NCBI GenBank assembly: GCA_946404295.1
Contig: CAMJDE010000056.1
Span: 1 to 9,133, forward strand
Reading direction: 5' to 3'
DNA from: an uncultured Clostridia bacterium
GTDB lineage: Bacteria > Bacillota > Clostridia > Oscillospirales > CAG-272
DNA: 9,133 bases
Positions within the stretch are counted from its first letter, which is position 1. Each line of letters begins with the position of its first letter. Below are positions 1 to 5,939 of the stretch, one piece after another. Both the position numbers and the translations under genes were made by a program. The notes beneath the pieces were generated by a model. The model did not search any database. It was not told where the DNA came from and saw only the letters and a program-made list of their open reading frames with translations.

Positions 1-1139
1 GTCGCGCTGCAGACTTTTTCGATAAAGGCGAAGCGCATGTCCGCGATGGCGGCGGCGCGATCCAGCCCGCGCTCGCTCTCCATCTGTTTGACCATGTGAT
101 CCAGAAGGTCCTTCTCGTTTTTATCGAGCGAGAGCCGTTCGAGGATCTCCTTGTCGCCCTCCGCCAGTTTCGCCGCGGCGAAGCGGACGGGGATGCCCGC
201 GGCGCGGGCGTGGTCCTCGGTCAGGTGCATGATCCCGTGCAGGCAGCGGTGGACGGGCGCGCCGTCCCCCTCGGGATCGCAGAAGTCCTGCCGCCCCGGG
301 CACTCCTGATATTTCGCGATGTGGACGGCGTGGTCGATCAGTTCGGTGATGCCCTCGTTCTTCGCCGCGGAGATCGGCACGACCGGGATCCCGAGCAGCT
401 CTTCCATGCGGTTGACGTCGATCGAACCGCCGCCCGCGCGCACCTCGTCCATCATATTGAGGGCGAGCACGGTCGGGATCTCGAGTTCGAGCAGCTGCAT
501 GGTCAGGTAAAGGTTCCGCTCGATGTTGGTCGCGTCGACGATGTTGATGATACAATGCGGGCGCTCGTTCAGGATGTGTCCGCGTGTCACCAGTTCCTCG
601 GAGGAGTAGGGCGAGAGCGAGTAGATGCCGGGCAGGTCGGTCACGAGGGTGTTTTTGACGCCCCGGATCGGGCCGCTTTTCTTGTCGACCGTCACGCCCG
701 GGAAGTTCCCGACGTGCTGGTTCGAGCCGGTCAGTTGATTGAAGAGGGTGGTCTTTCCGCAGTTCTGGTTGCCCGCGAGGGCGAAGGTCAGGGTCGTTCC
801 GGCAGGCAGGGGATTCTCGCCGGCTTTGACGTGATAGTTCTTGCCGCTCTCGCCGAACCCCGGGTGAGGGGCGGTTTTGCGGGGGGGTTCTTCGGCGGCG
901 GGGGCGGTTTCGTCCTCTTGCTCGACGATCTCGATCTTCGCGGCGTCGGCAAGGCGCAGGGTCAGTTCGTAACTGTGGACGCGGATCTCGACGGGATCGC
1001 CGAGCGGCGCGTGCTTGACCATCGCGACGGTGACGCCCGGCACGATGCCCATATCCAGCAGATGTTGGCGAAGCGCGCCGGACCCCCCGACCGCCGAGAC
1101 CGTCGCCGATCTTCCGATCGGCAGTTCTTTGAGCGTCAT
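1..1139 (-). CDS. feoB: FeoA-FeoB fused ferrous iron transporter, N-terminal part (truncated by window edge)
   Basis: FeoB imports Fe(II) across the cytoplasmic membrane; FeoA is its small SH3-like cytoplasmic partner. Here both are in one frame. Residues 1-75 form the FeoA domain, opening MTLKELPIG and containing ALRQHLLDMGIVPG and the ELTLRL strand. An acidic/proline linker (about 76-90) and the HPGFGESGK segment (92-100) lead to the FeoB G domain: G1 GNQNCGKT (123-130), G2 NFPGVTVD with T150, G3 DLPG (168-171), G4 NMMD (228-231), G5 SAAK (257-260). A helical guanine-dissociation-inhibitor-like region follows, and the frame runs off the window after residue 379, so the membrane domain is not seen. 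The ATG at 1139 was chosen because it gives the normal FeoA N-terminus; no strong Shine-Dalgarno precedes it, and an in-frame GTG at 1157 is possible. It is divergent from the propeller gene. Confidence 0.96.
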   Translation of the reverse strand, partial: MTLKELPIGRSATVSAVGGSGALRQHLLDMGIVPGVTVAMVKHAPLGDPVEIRVHSYELTLRLADAAKIEIVEQEDETAPAAEEPPRKTAPHPGFGESGKNYHVKAGENPLPAGTTLTFALAGNQNCGKTTLFNQLTGSNQHVGNFPGVTVDKKSGPIRGVKNTLVTDLPGIYSLSPYSSEELVTRGHILNERPHCIINIVDATNIERNLYLTMQLLELEIPTVLALNMMDEVRAGGGSIDVNRMEELLGIPVVPISAAKNEGITELIDHAVHIAKYQECPGRQDFCDPEGDGAPVHRCLHGIMHLTEDHARAAGIPVRFAAAKLAEGDKEILERLSLDKNEKDLLDHMVKQMESERGLDRAAAIADMRFAFIEKVCSA

Positions 1140-1204
1140 ACCCGTGATCCGCCGCCCCACACCCGTTCCGGGCGGGCGCGGCGCCCCCCCTTTTTGATGG
1201 TTCT

Positions 1205-1233
1205 ATTATACTTTTCTCCCCGCGTTTTGTCAA
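1205..1233 (-). promoter_or_regulatory. Consensus sigma-70 promoter of feoAB
   Basis: Read on the minus strand, TTGACA (1233-1228) and TATAAT (1210-1205) are separated by exactly 17 bases, a perfect match to the housekeeping sigma factor consensus. Transcription should start near 1198, giving a leader of about 59 bases that is strikingly GC-rich (runs of G and C, potential GGGCG/CGCCC hairpin). I see no convincing Fur or DtxR/IdeR palindrome over the promoter, although iron control is expected for this gene. Confidence 0.82.
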
Positions 1234-1299
1234 TCGGGAAGCGCGATTTTTGTCACTTCGAAAAAAAGGCGCTGGGCGCGGAAAAAGTGCGAAAAAGGT

Positions 1300-1328
1300 T
1301 TGACAATCCCGCTTTTCTGTTGTATAAT
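1300..1328 (+). promoter_or_regulatory. Consensus sigma-70 promoter of the propeller-like gene
   Basis: TTGACA (1300-1305) and TATAAT (1323-1328) are separated by 17 bases, again a perfect consensus. The predicted start near 1335 gives a leader of about 70 bases before the ATG at 1405. Three A-tracts (1261-1267, 1282-1286, 1292-1296) lie just upstream, with centres about 20 and 10 bases apart, as expected for an UP element or bent DNA. The -35 boxes of this promoter and of the feoAB promoter are 66 bases apart, facing away from each other. Confidence 0.82.
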
Positions 1329-1390
1329 GTAAATTAAGATAGTATACCTCTGCCCGGCGCGCCGGTTCGACATCTCTTCAATTTCTCAAA

Positions 1391-1396
1391 AAGGAG
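1391..1396 (+). promoter_or_regulatory. Shine-Dalgarno site of the propeller-like gene
   Basis: AAGGAG lies eight bases before the ATG at 1405. It fixes that ATG as the start and matches a well-translated single gene. Confidence 0.8.
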
Positions 1397-1404
1397 AGCA
1401 AATT

Positions 1405-3663
1405 ATGTTCAGAAGCAACGAAGCCCTGCAAGCCAAGAACGGACTCGGGTTCCGTGCGGCGGAGGAGCGTGCGCACGTCCATTTTCTCGGAGGTCAGCCC
1501 GACGCCGAGCTTTCCGCGGCGCTGTCGCCCGCGGACCTCGACGCGCTGCTTGACGAGATTCTCGCCACCAAGGGCGACGACCGGGAGACCTGGAGCGCCG
1601 GGATCGAGTACGCCGACGCCTGCATCCGCCGGAAGATCCGCGTGATCGGGCGGAACCTCGACGCGCTTGCCGAGAGCGGCTCCGCCGACAGCCCCGCTCT
1701 GCGCGAGGCGCTGGCGCTTCTGCGCGCGCAGGAAGGGCGCGTGTCCGACCGCATCGAGGCGGGCTCGAACGCGGGCGTTCCGACCGGGGAACTCAAGCGG
1801 CTGGCGGGCACGCTGTCGCGCTACGTCGACTGCCTGCTCTCCGTGATGGCGGAGGCGGGAGAGGGCGACCGCGAAGCCGAACGCAAAAAGCAGGAACAGC
1901 GCACGCGCGACCTTGACGCGGCGTATTCGCTCGCCGGCATCGACGCCGCGGGCGTATACGAGGACGCCGTCGCCGCCTACGAAAAGAACGATCCCGACGA
2001 GGCGCTTCGCCTCTTCCGCATGATCCCCGATTACCGCCGCGCCGGGCTCTATATCGCCGAACTCTGCCGGTTCCATCTCGTCTCGACCGACGATCCGAAG
2101 ATCGAGGTCCTCTGGTTCCGCTGCCGCCCGTATCTGGTGCGCAACGGAATCGTGTACCCCGAGCGGGCAAAACTGTTCGACACCGGCGCTCCGATCTCGA
2201 CCGACACGCGTCGGGCGCACGTGATCGGCGCCTACGGCGACCGGCTCTACTACGTCCCGGGCGGCAGCGGACGCGGGATCGCGTTCTTTGCGACCGACAA
2301 GGAGGGCAGACGCTCGGTCGGGAGATACGGCGTCTACGGCGACGTCGCCGCGAAAGGAATCCGCTTCCTCTCCGACGACCGCCGCTCGATCCTGTTCACA
2401 GTCGACTACGACCCGAAGAAGGACAAACGGCTGAAAAAGCGGTATTGCAAGAACCACGCGATCGCCTACCGCAAGTTCCGCGCCAAGAAAAAGGTCGACT
2501 TTTCCGAGTGGCGCGACCTCTTCCGCTTCGACCTCGACACCGGAAAACTCACGCTGCTCGCCGAGGGCGTGACCGACGTCGCCGAGGTTTGGAACGACGT
2601 CGTGTACTTCTACGCGCTGCGCCCGATCACGAACAAGAAGGGTAAAAAGATCGTCGGGCTCCGCGAGGAGAAGGCGCTTCGTTCGCTCGACCTTTCGAGC
2701 GGCAAGACGCGCGAGGAACTGTCGGGCAACGGACGGATCGTGGCGATCACCCCCGACCGCAAGATCGTCTACACCCGCATCGACCACCACAGCATCCGCA
2801 ACAAGACGGTTTACGTCAAGGACGGTCTTTCCGAGGGCGGCGAAAAGGTGCTCGCCAAGAACATTTACGACGTGTTCGATCTCGTGAACGGACGGCTCTT
2901 CTACCTCGTCGGCAACGACGGGCTCCGTTCGCTCTGCTCGGTGCGGCTCGACGGCTCGGGCTTCCGCGAAGAGATCAAGTACACCCGCGACGTCGTGGCG
3001 CGCGACAACGACTGGATCTACCTCACCGCCGGAAAGGATCAGCTTTCGCTCTTCCGCCTCTCGGTCAAGGACGGGGGAGACGGCGTCAGCCGCGTGGCGC
3101 TCGGCATCAACCCCGACTTCACCCGCGACGAAAAACTGACCGTCTCGGGCGAGTACGTCTATTTCAAGAACAACAGCGACGTGCTCTGCCGCGTGAAGAC
3201 CGACGGCACGAACTACGAGGAACTGGTCGTCGGGATCGCGAAACTCGTCACCGTCACCCCCGAACGGATCCTGTATCTCGCGATCGACGGCAAGGACGCC
3301 GAGGGCGACCCCGTCTACTCGCTCTACGGGATGGAGCCCGACGGCTCGAAGCGCGAAAAACTGATCTTCTGCGTCTCGGACATCGTGAAGGTGAACGATT
3401 GGCAATGCCTCTACGTCCGCGACGAAAAACTCGCTTCAAAGAAGGATATTTACGCCGGCGTCACCGACCCGAAACTCCGCAAGCGGATCGAAAAGAACTA
3501 CAAGAAGTTCCAAAAGAAAAAGAAGACGCCGTCGTCGATCATCGATACGGTGCGGCTCTTTGATCTCAGGACGGGCGCGGCGTCGACCGTCGCGTATCTC
3601 GAACCCTACCCGACCAAGAGCTCCCTCAAACGCGAGCGGAAAGCCCTGCTCAAAAAGAACTGA
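1405..3663 (+). CDS. Hypothetical protein: helical/TPR-like N-terminus and DUF5050-like beta-propeller region
   Basis: No defined function is recognised. The 752-residue product has no signal peptide or membrane segment, so it is probably cytoplasmic. Residues 1-170 look helical and charged. Residues 186-222 resemble one TPR-like unit (AYEKNDPDEALRLF followed by IPDYRRAGLYIAEL), a pattern common in clostridial repeat proteins. From about residue 270 to 735 short beta strands recur in blade-like units: a hydrophobic aromatic strand (LYYV, LFYLV, WIYL, YVYFKN, ILYLA), then a strand such as LCSVRLDGSGF, LCRVKTDGTNY or LYGMEPDGSKR. This resembles DUF5050/beta-propeller proteins. Three blades carry lysine-rich loops (residues 336-380, 410-433, 688-724). 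The gene has its own consensus promoter, a good ribosome binding site and a terminator, so it is probably monocistronic. A scaffold or binding role is plausible but not shown. Confidence 0.88.
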   Translation: MFRSNEALQAKNGLGFRAAEERAHVHFLGGQPDAELSAALSPADLDALLDEILATKGDDRETWSAGIEYADACIRRKIRVIGRNLDALAESGSADSPALREALALLRAQEGRVSDRIEAGSNAGVPTGELKRLAGTLSRYVDCLLSVMAEAGEGDREAERKKQEQRTRDLDAAYSLAGIDAAGVYEDAVAAYEKNDPDEALRLFRMIPDYRRAGLYIAELCRFHLVSTDDPKIEVLWFRCRPYLVRNGIVYPERAKLFDTGAPISTDTRRAHVIGAYGDRLYYVPGGSGRGIAFFATDKEGRRSVGRYGVYGDVAAKGIRFLSDDRRSILFTVDYDPKKDKRLKKRYCKNHAIAYRKFRAKKKVDFSEWRDLFRFDLDTGKLTLLAEGVTDVAEVWNDVVYFYALRPITNKKGKKIVGLREEKALRSLDLSSGKTREELSGNGRIVAITPDRKIVYTRIDHHSIRNKTVYVKDGLSEGGEKVLAKNIYDVFDLVNGRLFYLVGNDGLRSLCSVRLDGSGFREEIKYTRDVVARDNDWIYLTAGKDQLSLFRLSVKDGGDGVSRVALGINPDFTRDEKLTVSGEYVYFKNNSDVLCRVKTDGTNYEELVVGIAKLVTVTPERILYLAIDGKDAEGDPVYSLYGMEPDGSKREKLIFCVSDIVKVNDWQCLYVRDEKLASKKDIYAGVTDPKLRKRIEKNYKKFQKKKKTPSSIIDTVRLFDLRTGAASTVAYLEPYPTKSSLKRERKALLKKN
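2410..2544 (+). repeat. Lysine-rich loop repeat, copy 1 (within the propeller-like protein)
   Basis: Residues 336-380 run from DPKKDKRLKKRYCKN through YRKFRAKKK to the strand LFRFDLDTG. Its ordered elements (DPK, LKKR-like basic stretch, Y+KF, KKK, LF-FDL-TG) recur in the copy at 3466-3576. This is a protein-level repeat; the DNA is diverged. Confidence 0.6.
2632..2703 (+). repeat. Lysine-rich loop repeat, shorter degenerate copy 2
   Basis: Residues 410-433 (NKKGKKIVGLREEK, then LRSLDLSSG) have the same plan as the other two loops: a lysine-rich segment directly before an L-x-LDL-x-(S/T)G strand. It lacks the DPK and Y+KF parts, so its relation to them is weaker. Confidence 0.35.
3466..3576 (+). 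repeat. Lysine-rich loop repeat, copy 3 (within the propeller-like protein)
   Basis: Residues 688-724 run DPKLRKRIEKNYKKFQKKKK and then VRLFDLRTG, mirroring copy 1 element by element (DPK, basic helix, Y+KF, KKK, LFDL-TG). Confidence 0.6.
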
Positions 3664-3680
3664 ACCGAACCGAAAAAACG

Positions 3681-3718
3681 CGCCCGCGAAGGCAAGTCCT
3701 TCGCGGGCGTTTTGTTTT
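3681..3718 (+). terminator. Strong rho-independent terminator, probably bidirectional
   Basis: A perfect 12-bp stem, CGCCCGCGAAGG (3681-3692) with CCTTCGCGGGCG (3698-3709), closes a 5-base loop and is followed by TTTTGTTTT (3710-3718). It lies 17 bases after the stop codon of the propeller-like gene. Six A residues (3673-3678) on the other side give a T-tract two bases beyond the stem when read on the minus strand, so it can also stop the convergent nrnA operon. Confidence 0.9.
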
Positions 3719-3736
3719 ACGGAAAAGGGCGGGGGT

Positions 3737-3762
3737 CCCCTGAAAAGAGGTCTTTTCGGGGG
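3737..3762 (-). terminator. Hairpin just after nrnA; possible weak terminator or mRNA 3' end
   Basis: CCCC-T-GAAAAGA (3737-3748) can pair with TCTTTTC-G-GGGG (3751-3762), giving two stem parts joined by a T-G wobble on the plus strand or a C-A mismatch on the minus strand. It begins three bases after the nrnA stop. No T-tract follows directly on the minus strand, so it is more likely an RNA end-protecting hairpin than a full terminator; the stronger hairpin at 3681-3709 lies just beyond. Confidence 0.4.
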
Positions 3763-3764
3763 GG

Positions 3765-4742
3765 TTACAGCGCGCGCTTCACGGCGTCCACCGCGATCCG
3801 CGCGGCGTCCTCCGCCGTCGGGGTCTCGAGCGAACAGCCGGCGGCGCGGGCGTGTCCGCCCCCGCCGAGGGTCGCGGCGACCTTCGCGACGTCGAGCCCC
3901 GTGCTCCGGAGCGAAACTTTATACTTTCCGTCGGGAGACTGCTTGACCGCGAGGGCGATCTCGACCCCCTCGAGCGAGCGGACGACGTCGATCGCCGTCT
4001 CGAAATGCTCGTCGAGAAGCCCCAGCTCGTCCCGGGTCGCGTCGGTGACCGTCACCCACGCGATCCTGCCGTCGTCGCTCCGACGGATGTGCGAGGCGAC
4101 GTACCCCTCGGCGGCGAGGATCTCCGCCGTTTTCACGTCGAAGAGCAGCCGGTTGATCTCTGGGGCGTTCGCGCCCCGCTCGATCAGTTCCGCCGCGATC
4201 CGGTGGGTGCGCGGGGTGACGTTCGAGTATTTGAAGCAGCCCGTGTCCGAGGAGATCGAGGCGAAGATCGCGTCGACGGCGAAGGGGGGCAGAGCGGAAA
4301 GCGCGCCCCGCTCGACGAGGGCGAGCGACAGGTCGTAGACGATCTCGCCGACGGCGGACGCGTCGGCGCAAAGATAGCGCGGGCAGAACGCCACGCCGCG
4401 CTCGTGGTGGTCGATCATGAACGTCGGGGCGAGAGGACCCGTAAAGACCTCCTGCAGCTTCCCGAGTTGCTGGGGCGACGCCACGTCGACGGCGATCACC
4501 GTCGCGCCGACGGGATAGTCCTTTCGCGGGGCGAACCATTCGTTATCCGACAGAAACGCCAGCCGCCGCGGGATCACGTCGGGCGAGACGACGGCGGGGG
4601 TTTTTCCCATCGCCGCGAACAGCGCCGCGAGCGCGGCGCAGGAACCCACCGTGTCGCCGTCGGGGCGCGTGTGGGTCAGAAGGATCGGGTTTTCGGCGCC
4701 GATCACGCGATCGACGAGTTCCCGAAAGGACAGGTCGTTCAT
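3765..4742 (-). CDS. nrnA: NrnA-like DHH/DHHA1 phosphoesterase (oligoribonuclease / pAp phosphatase)
   Basis: NrnA-type proteins degrade RNA oligonucleotides of a few bases and dephosphorylate 3'-phosphoadenosine-5'-phosphate in the cytosol, using two Mn(II) ions. All metal-binding motifs are visible in the 325 residues: H24 with PDGD (27-30), D86 in AVDVA, DHH (111-113), and D166 in SSDTG (164-168). The C-terminal DHHA1 domain has the substrate-binding GGGGHARAAG (293-302). Length is normal for the family. The ATG overlaps the TGA of rbfA by four bases (ATGA), and GGAGG lies nine bases upstream, so the start is well supported. It is the last gene of the operon. Neighbourhood with rbfA is a conserved pairing in Firmicutes, though the usual truB does not follow here. 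The assignment to NrnA rather than another DHH subfamily rests on motifs, length and the rbfA link. Confidence 0.95.
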   Translation of the reverse strand: MNDLSFRELVDRVIGAENPILLTHTRPDGDTVGSCAALAALFAAMGKTPAVVSPDVIPRRLAFLSDNEWFAPRKDYPVGATVIAVDVASPQQLGKLQEVFTGPLAPTFMIDHHERGVAFCPRYLCADASAVGEIVYDLSLALVERGALSALPPFAVDAIFASISSDTGCFKYSNVTPRTHRIAAELIERGANAPEINRLLFDVKTAEILAAEGYVASHIRRSDDGRIAWVTVTDATRDELGLLDEHFETAIDVVRSLEGVEIALAVKQSPDGKYKVSLRSTGLDVAKVAATLGGGGHARAAGCSLETPTAEDAARIAVDAVKRAL

Positions 4743-5125
4743 TTTTCGTCTCCTCCGTTTTCGTCCGTCGCCGCCTCGCGCGCGGCGCGCTCGGCGTCGA
4801 TTTCGCGCAAGAGTTCCGAGATCCGCGCCCCGTGCTCGATCGAGCCGTCGGGGATAAAGGAGAGTTCGGGCGTGATCCGCAGGTTCAAAGACGCCGCCAG
4901 CCGGCAGCGGAAGAGCCCCGCCGCCCCCGTGAGCGCCCGCTTCGCTTCGACGGGGTCGCCCATCGAGGAGAAGTAGACCTTCGCGATCTTCAGATCCTTC
5001 GTCACGTCGGCGCGGGTGATCGAGACCATGTTCGATACGATCCGGGGATCCCGGACGTCGCGCAGCGCGAGCGCCAACTCCTGCGCCACCGCGTCGTTGA
5101 TCCTGCCCTGCCTGTACTTTGCCAT
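4739..5125 (-). CDS. rbfA: Ribosome-binding factor A
   Basis: RbfA binds the immature 30S subunit near the 5' end of 16S rRNA and helps late maturation. The 128-residue protein has the family's single KH-like domain: an N-terminal helix with RINDAVAQELALAL, DPR (26-28), the strand VSITRADVTKDLKIAKVYFS (34-53), and the C-terminal RITPELSFIPD (83-93) followed by SIEHGARISELL (95-106). The last 20 residues are a charged alanine/glutamate/aspartate tail, as is common. The start is the ATG at 5125, with AAGGAA seven bases upstream; the product begins MAKYRQGRIN, normal for the family. It follows murI by 34 bases and overlaps nrnA by four. infB, its usual upstream neighbour, is absent. Confidence 0.96.
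   Translation of the reverse strand: MAKYRQGRINDAVAQELALALRDVRDPRIVSNMVSITRADVTKDLKIAKVYFSSMGDPVEAKRALTGAAGLFRCRLAASLNLRITPELSFIPDGSIEHGARISELLREIDAERAAREAATDENGGDEK
4752..4756 (-). promoter_or_regulatory. Shine-Dalgarno site of nrnA inside rbfA
   Basis: GGAGG on the minus strand lies nine bases before the nrnA ATG, within the last codons of rbfA. It supports the ATGA-overlap start and re-initiation after rbfA. Confidence 0.75.
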
Positions 5126-5159
5126 TTTCGTATTCCTTTTCTTTTGATGAATTCTTTTG

Positions 5160-5939
5160 TTATTCGTCCTGCGGGACTTCTTCGACCGTGACGCCGAAGA
5201 GCCCGGCTACGCGCTCGGCTGTGCGCCGGAAGCGTTCGGGACCGTCGCTGACGAGCACACGGAGTTTGCCCTCGCCGCGCTCGGCTTGCCCCTCGGCGGA
5301 CGCCGTCAGCGCGCTTGCCGCCGCCTCGCCGCAGTCGTAAAGCGGCACGCCCGGAAAGAGCTGGGCGATCAGGGGCGAGAGCCGCCGGAAATGCGTGCAG
5401 CCGAGCAGGACGGAGTCGGGGAAGAAGGTCTGCCCCGGCAGAAGCGTCCGCCCGACGAGCGAAAGCAGGGCGGGGTCGTTCTTCGCGCAGAACCCGCACT
5501 CGACGAGCGACACGAAGAGCGGACAGCCGAGCGAGAGCGTCGCGACCCCGGGGATCTTCTCCGCGAGCGCCGTTTCGTAGGCGCGGGAGTTCGCCGTCGC
5601 CTCGGTCGATAGGATCAGGACCCGCCGTTTTCCGTCCGACGCGATCCGCTCGACCACGGGCAGGATCACGCCCGACACGGGACAGTGCGCGGCGGCGGCG
5701 ATCTCGTCGAGCCCGACGGCGGAGACCGTGCCGCAGGCGACCTGCAAAAAGTCGACGCCGAAGAGACGGAACTTTTCGCCCGCCTCCCGCGCGAAACGGC
5801 GGATCAGGGCGGGGGAGCGCGACCCGAAGGGGAGACGCGCGGTGTCGGCGTAGTAGAGCAGATCGGCGCGGGGGAGCGCGCGGCGGAGCGACGCGAGAAC
5901 GGACAGCCCCCCGACCCCGCTGTCAAAGACCCCGATCAC
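5160..5939 (-). CDS. murI: Glutamate racemase, variant catalytic motif
   Basis: MurI interconverts L- and D-glutamate in the cytosol, supplying D-Glu for peptidoglycan precursors, with two catalytic cysteines and no cofactor. The 259-residue product shows FDSGVGGLSVL (5-15), YYADTARLPFGSRS (29-42), the first cysteine C69 in VACGTVS, STEATANS (111-118), the conserved Glu E147 in SLVECG, and the second cysteine in GCTH (C181, H183). The usual ACNTAS around C69 is ACGTVS here, so an asparagine that normally contacts substrate is glycine. The start is a GTG at 5939 that overlaps the ddl stop (GTGA), with GGAGG seven bases upstream. The same frame stays open far upstream, but that part lies over ddl out of frame and has no family resemblance. 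The pairing with ddl fits a cell-wall role. Confidence 0.93.
   Translation of the reverse strand: MIGVFDSGVGGLSVLASLRRALPRADLLYYADTARLPFGSRSPALIRRFAREAGEKFRLFGVDFLQVACGTVSAVGLDEIAAAAHCPVSGVILPVVERIASDGKRRVLILSTEATANSRAYETALAEKIPGVATLSLGCPLFVSLVECGFCAKNDPALLSLVGRTLLPGQTFFPDSVLLGCTHFRRLSPLIAQLFPGVPLYDCGEAAASALTASAEGQAERGEGKLRVLVSDGPERFRRTAERVAGLFGVTVEEVPQDE

Noticed and set aside
121..1233. 370-codon minus-strand open frame over feoAB
   Set aside because: Its arginine/proline-rich product is a frame-shifted reading of feoAB; its ATG lies upstream of the predicted transcription start.
96..1337. 413-codon plus-strand open frame over feoAB
   Set aside because: It runs opposite to a clear FeoA-FeoB reading frame with all five G motifs, ends in the promoter region and has no domain.
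1322..1347. GTATA...TATAC inverted repeat over the -10 region as an operator
   Set aside because: Only five bases per arm, made of promoter-type AT sequence; not distinguishable from chance.
1378..3405. 675-codon open frame antisense to the propeller-like gene
   Set aside because: It is rich in V, D, E, A and R with no recognisable domain, and mirrors the sense codons. High GC at third positions removes stops from this antisense frame. The sense frame has the promoter, Shine-Dalgarno, repeats and terminator.
3852..4976. 374-codon plus-strand open frame over nrnA and rbfA
   Set aside because: Antisense shadow; the opposite strand carries intact DHH/DHHA1 and RbfA signatures.
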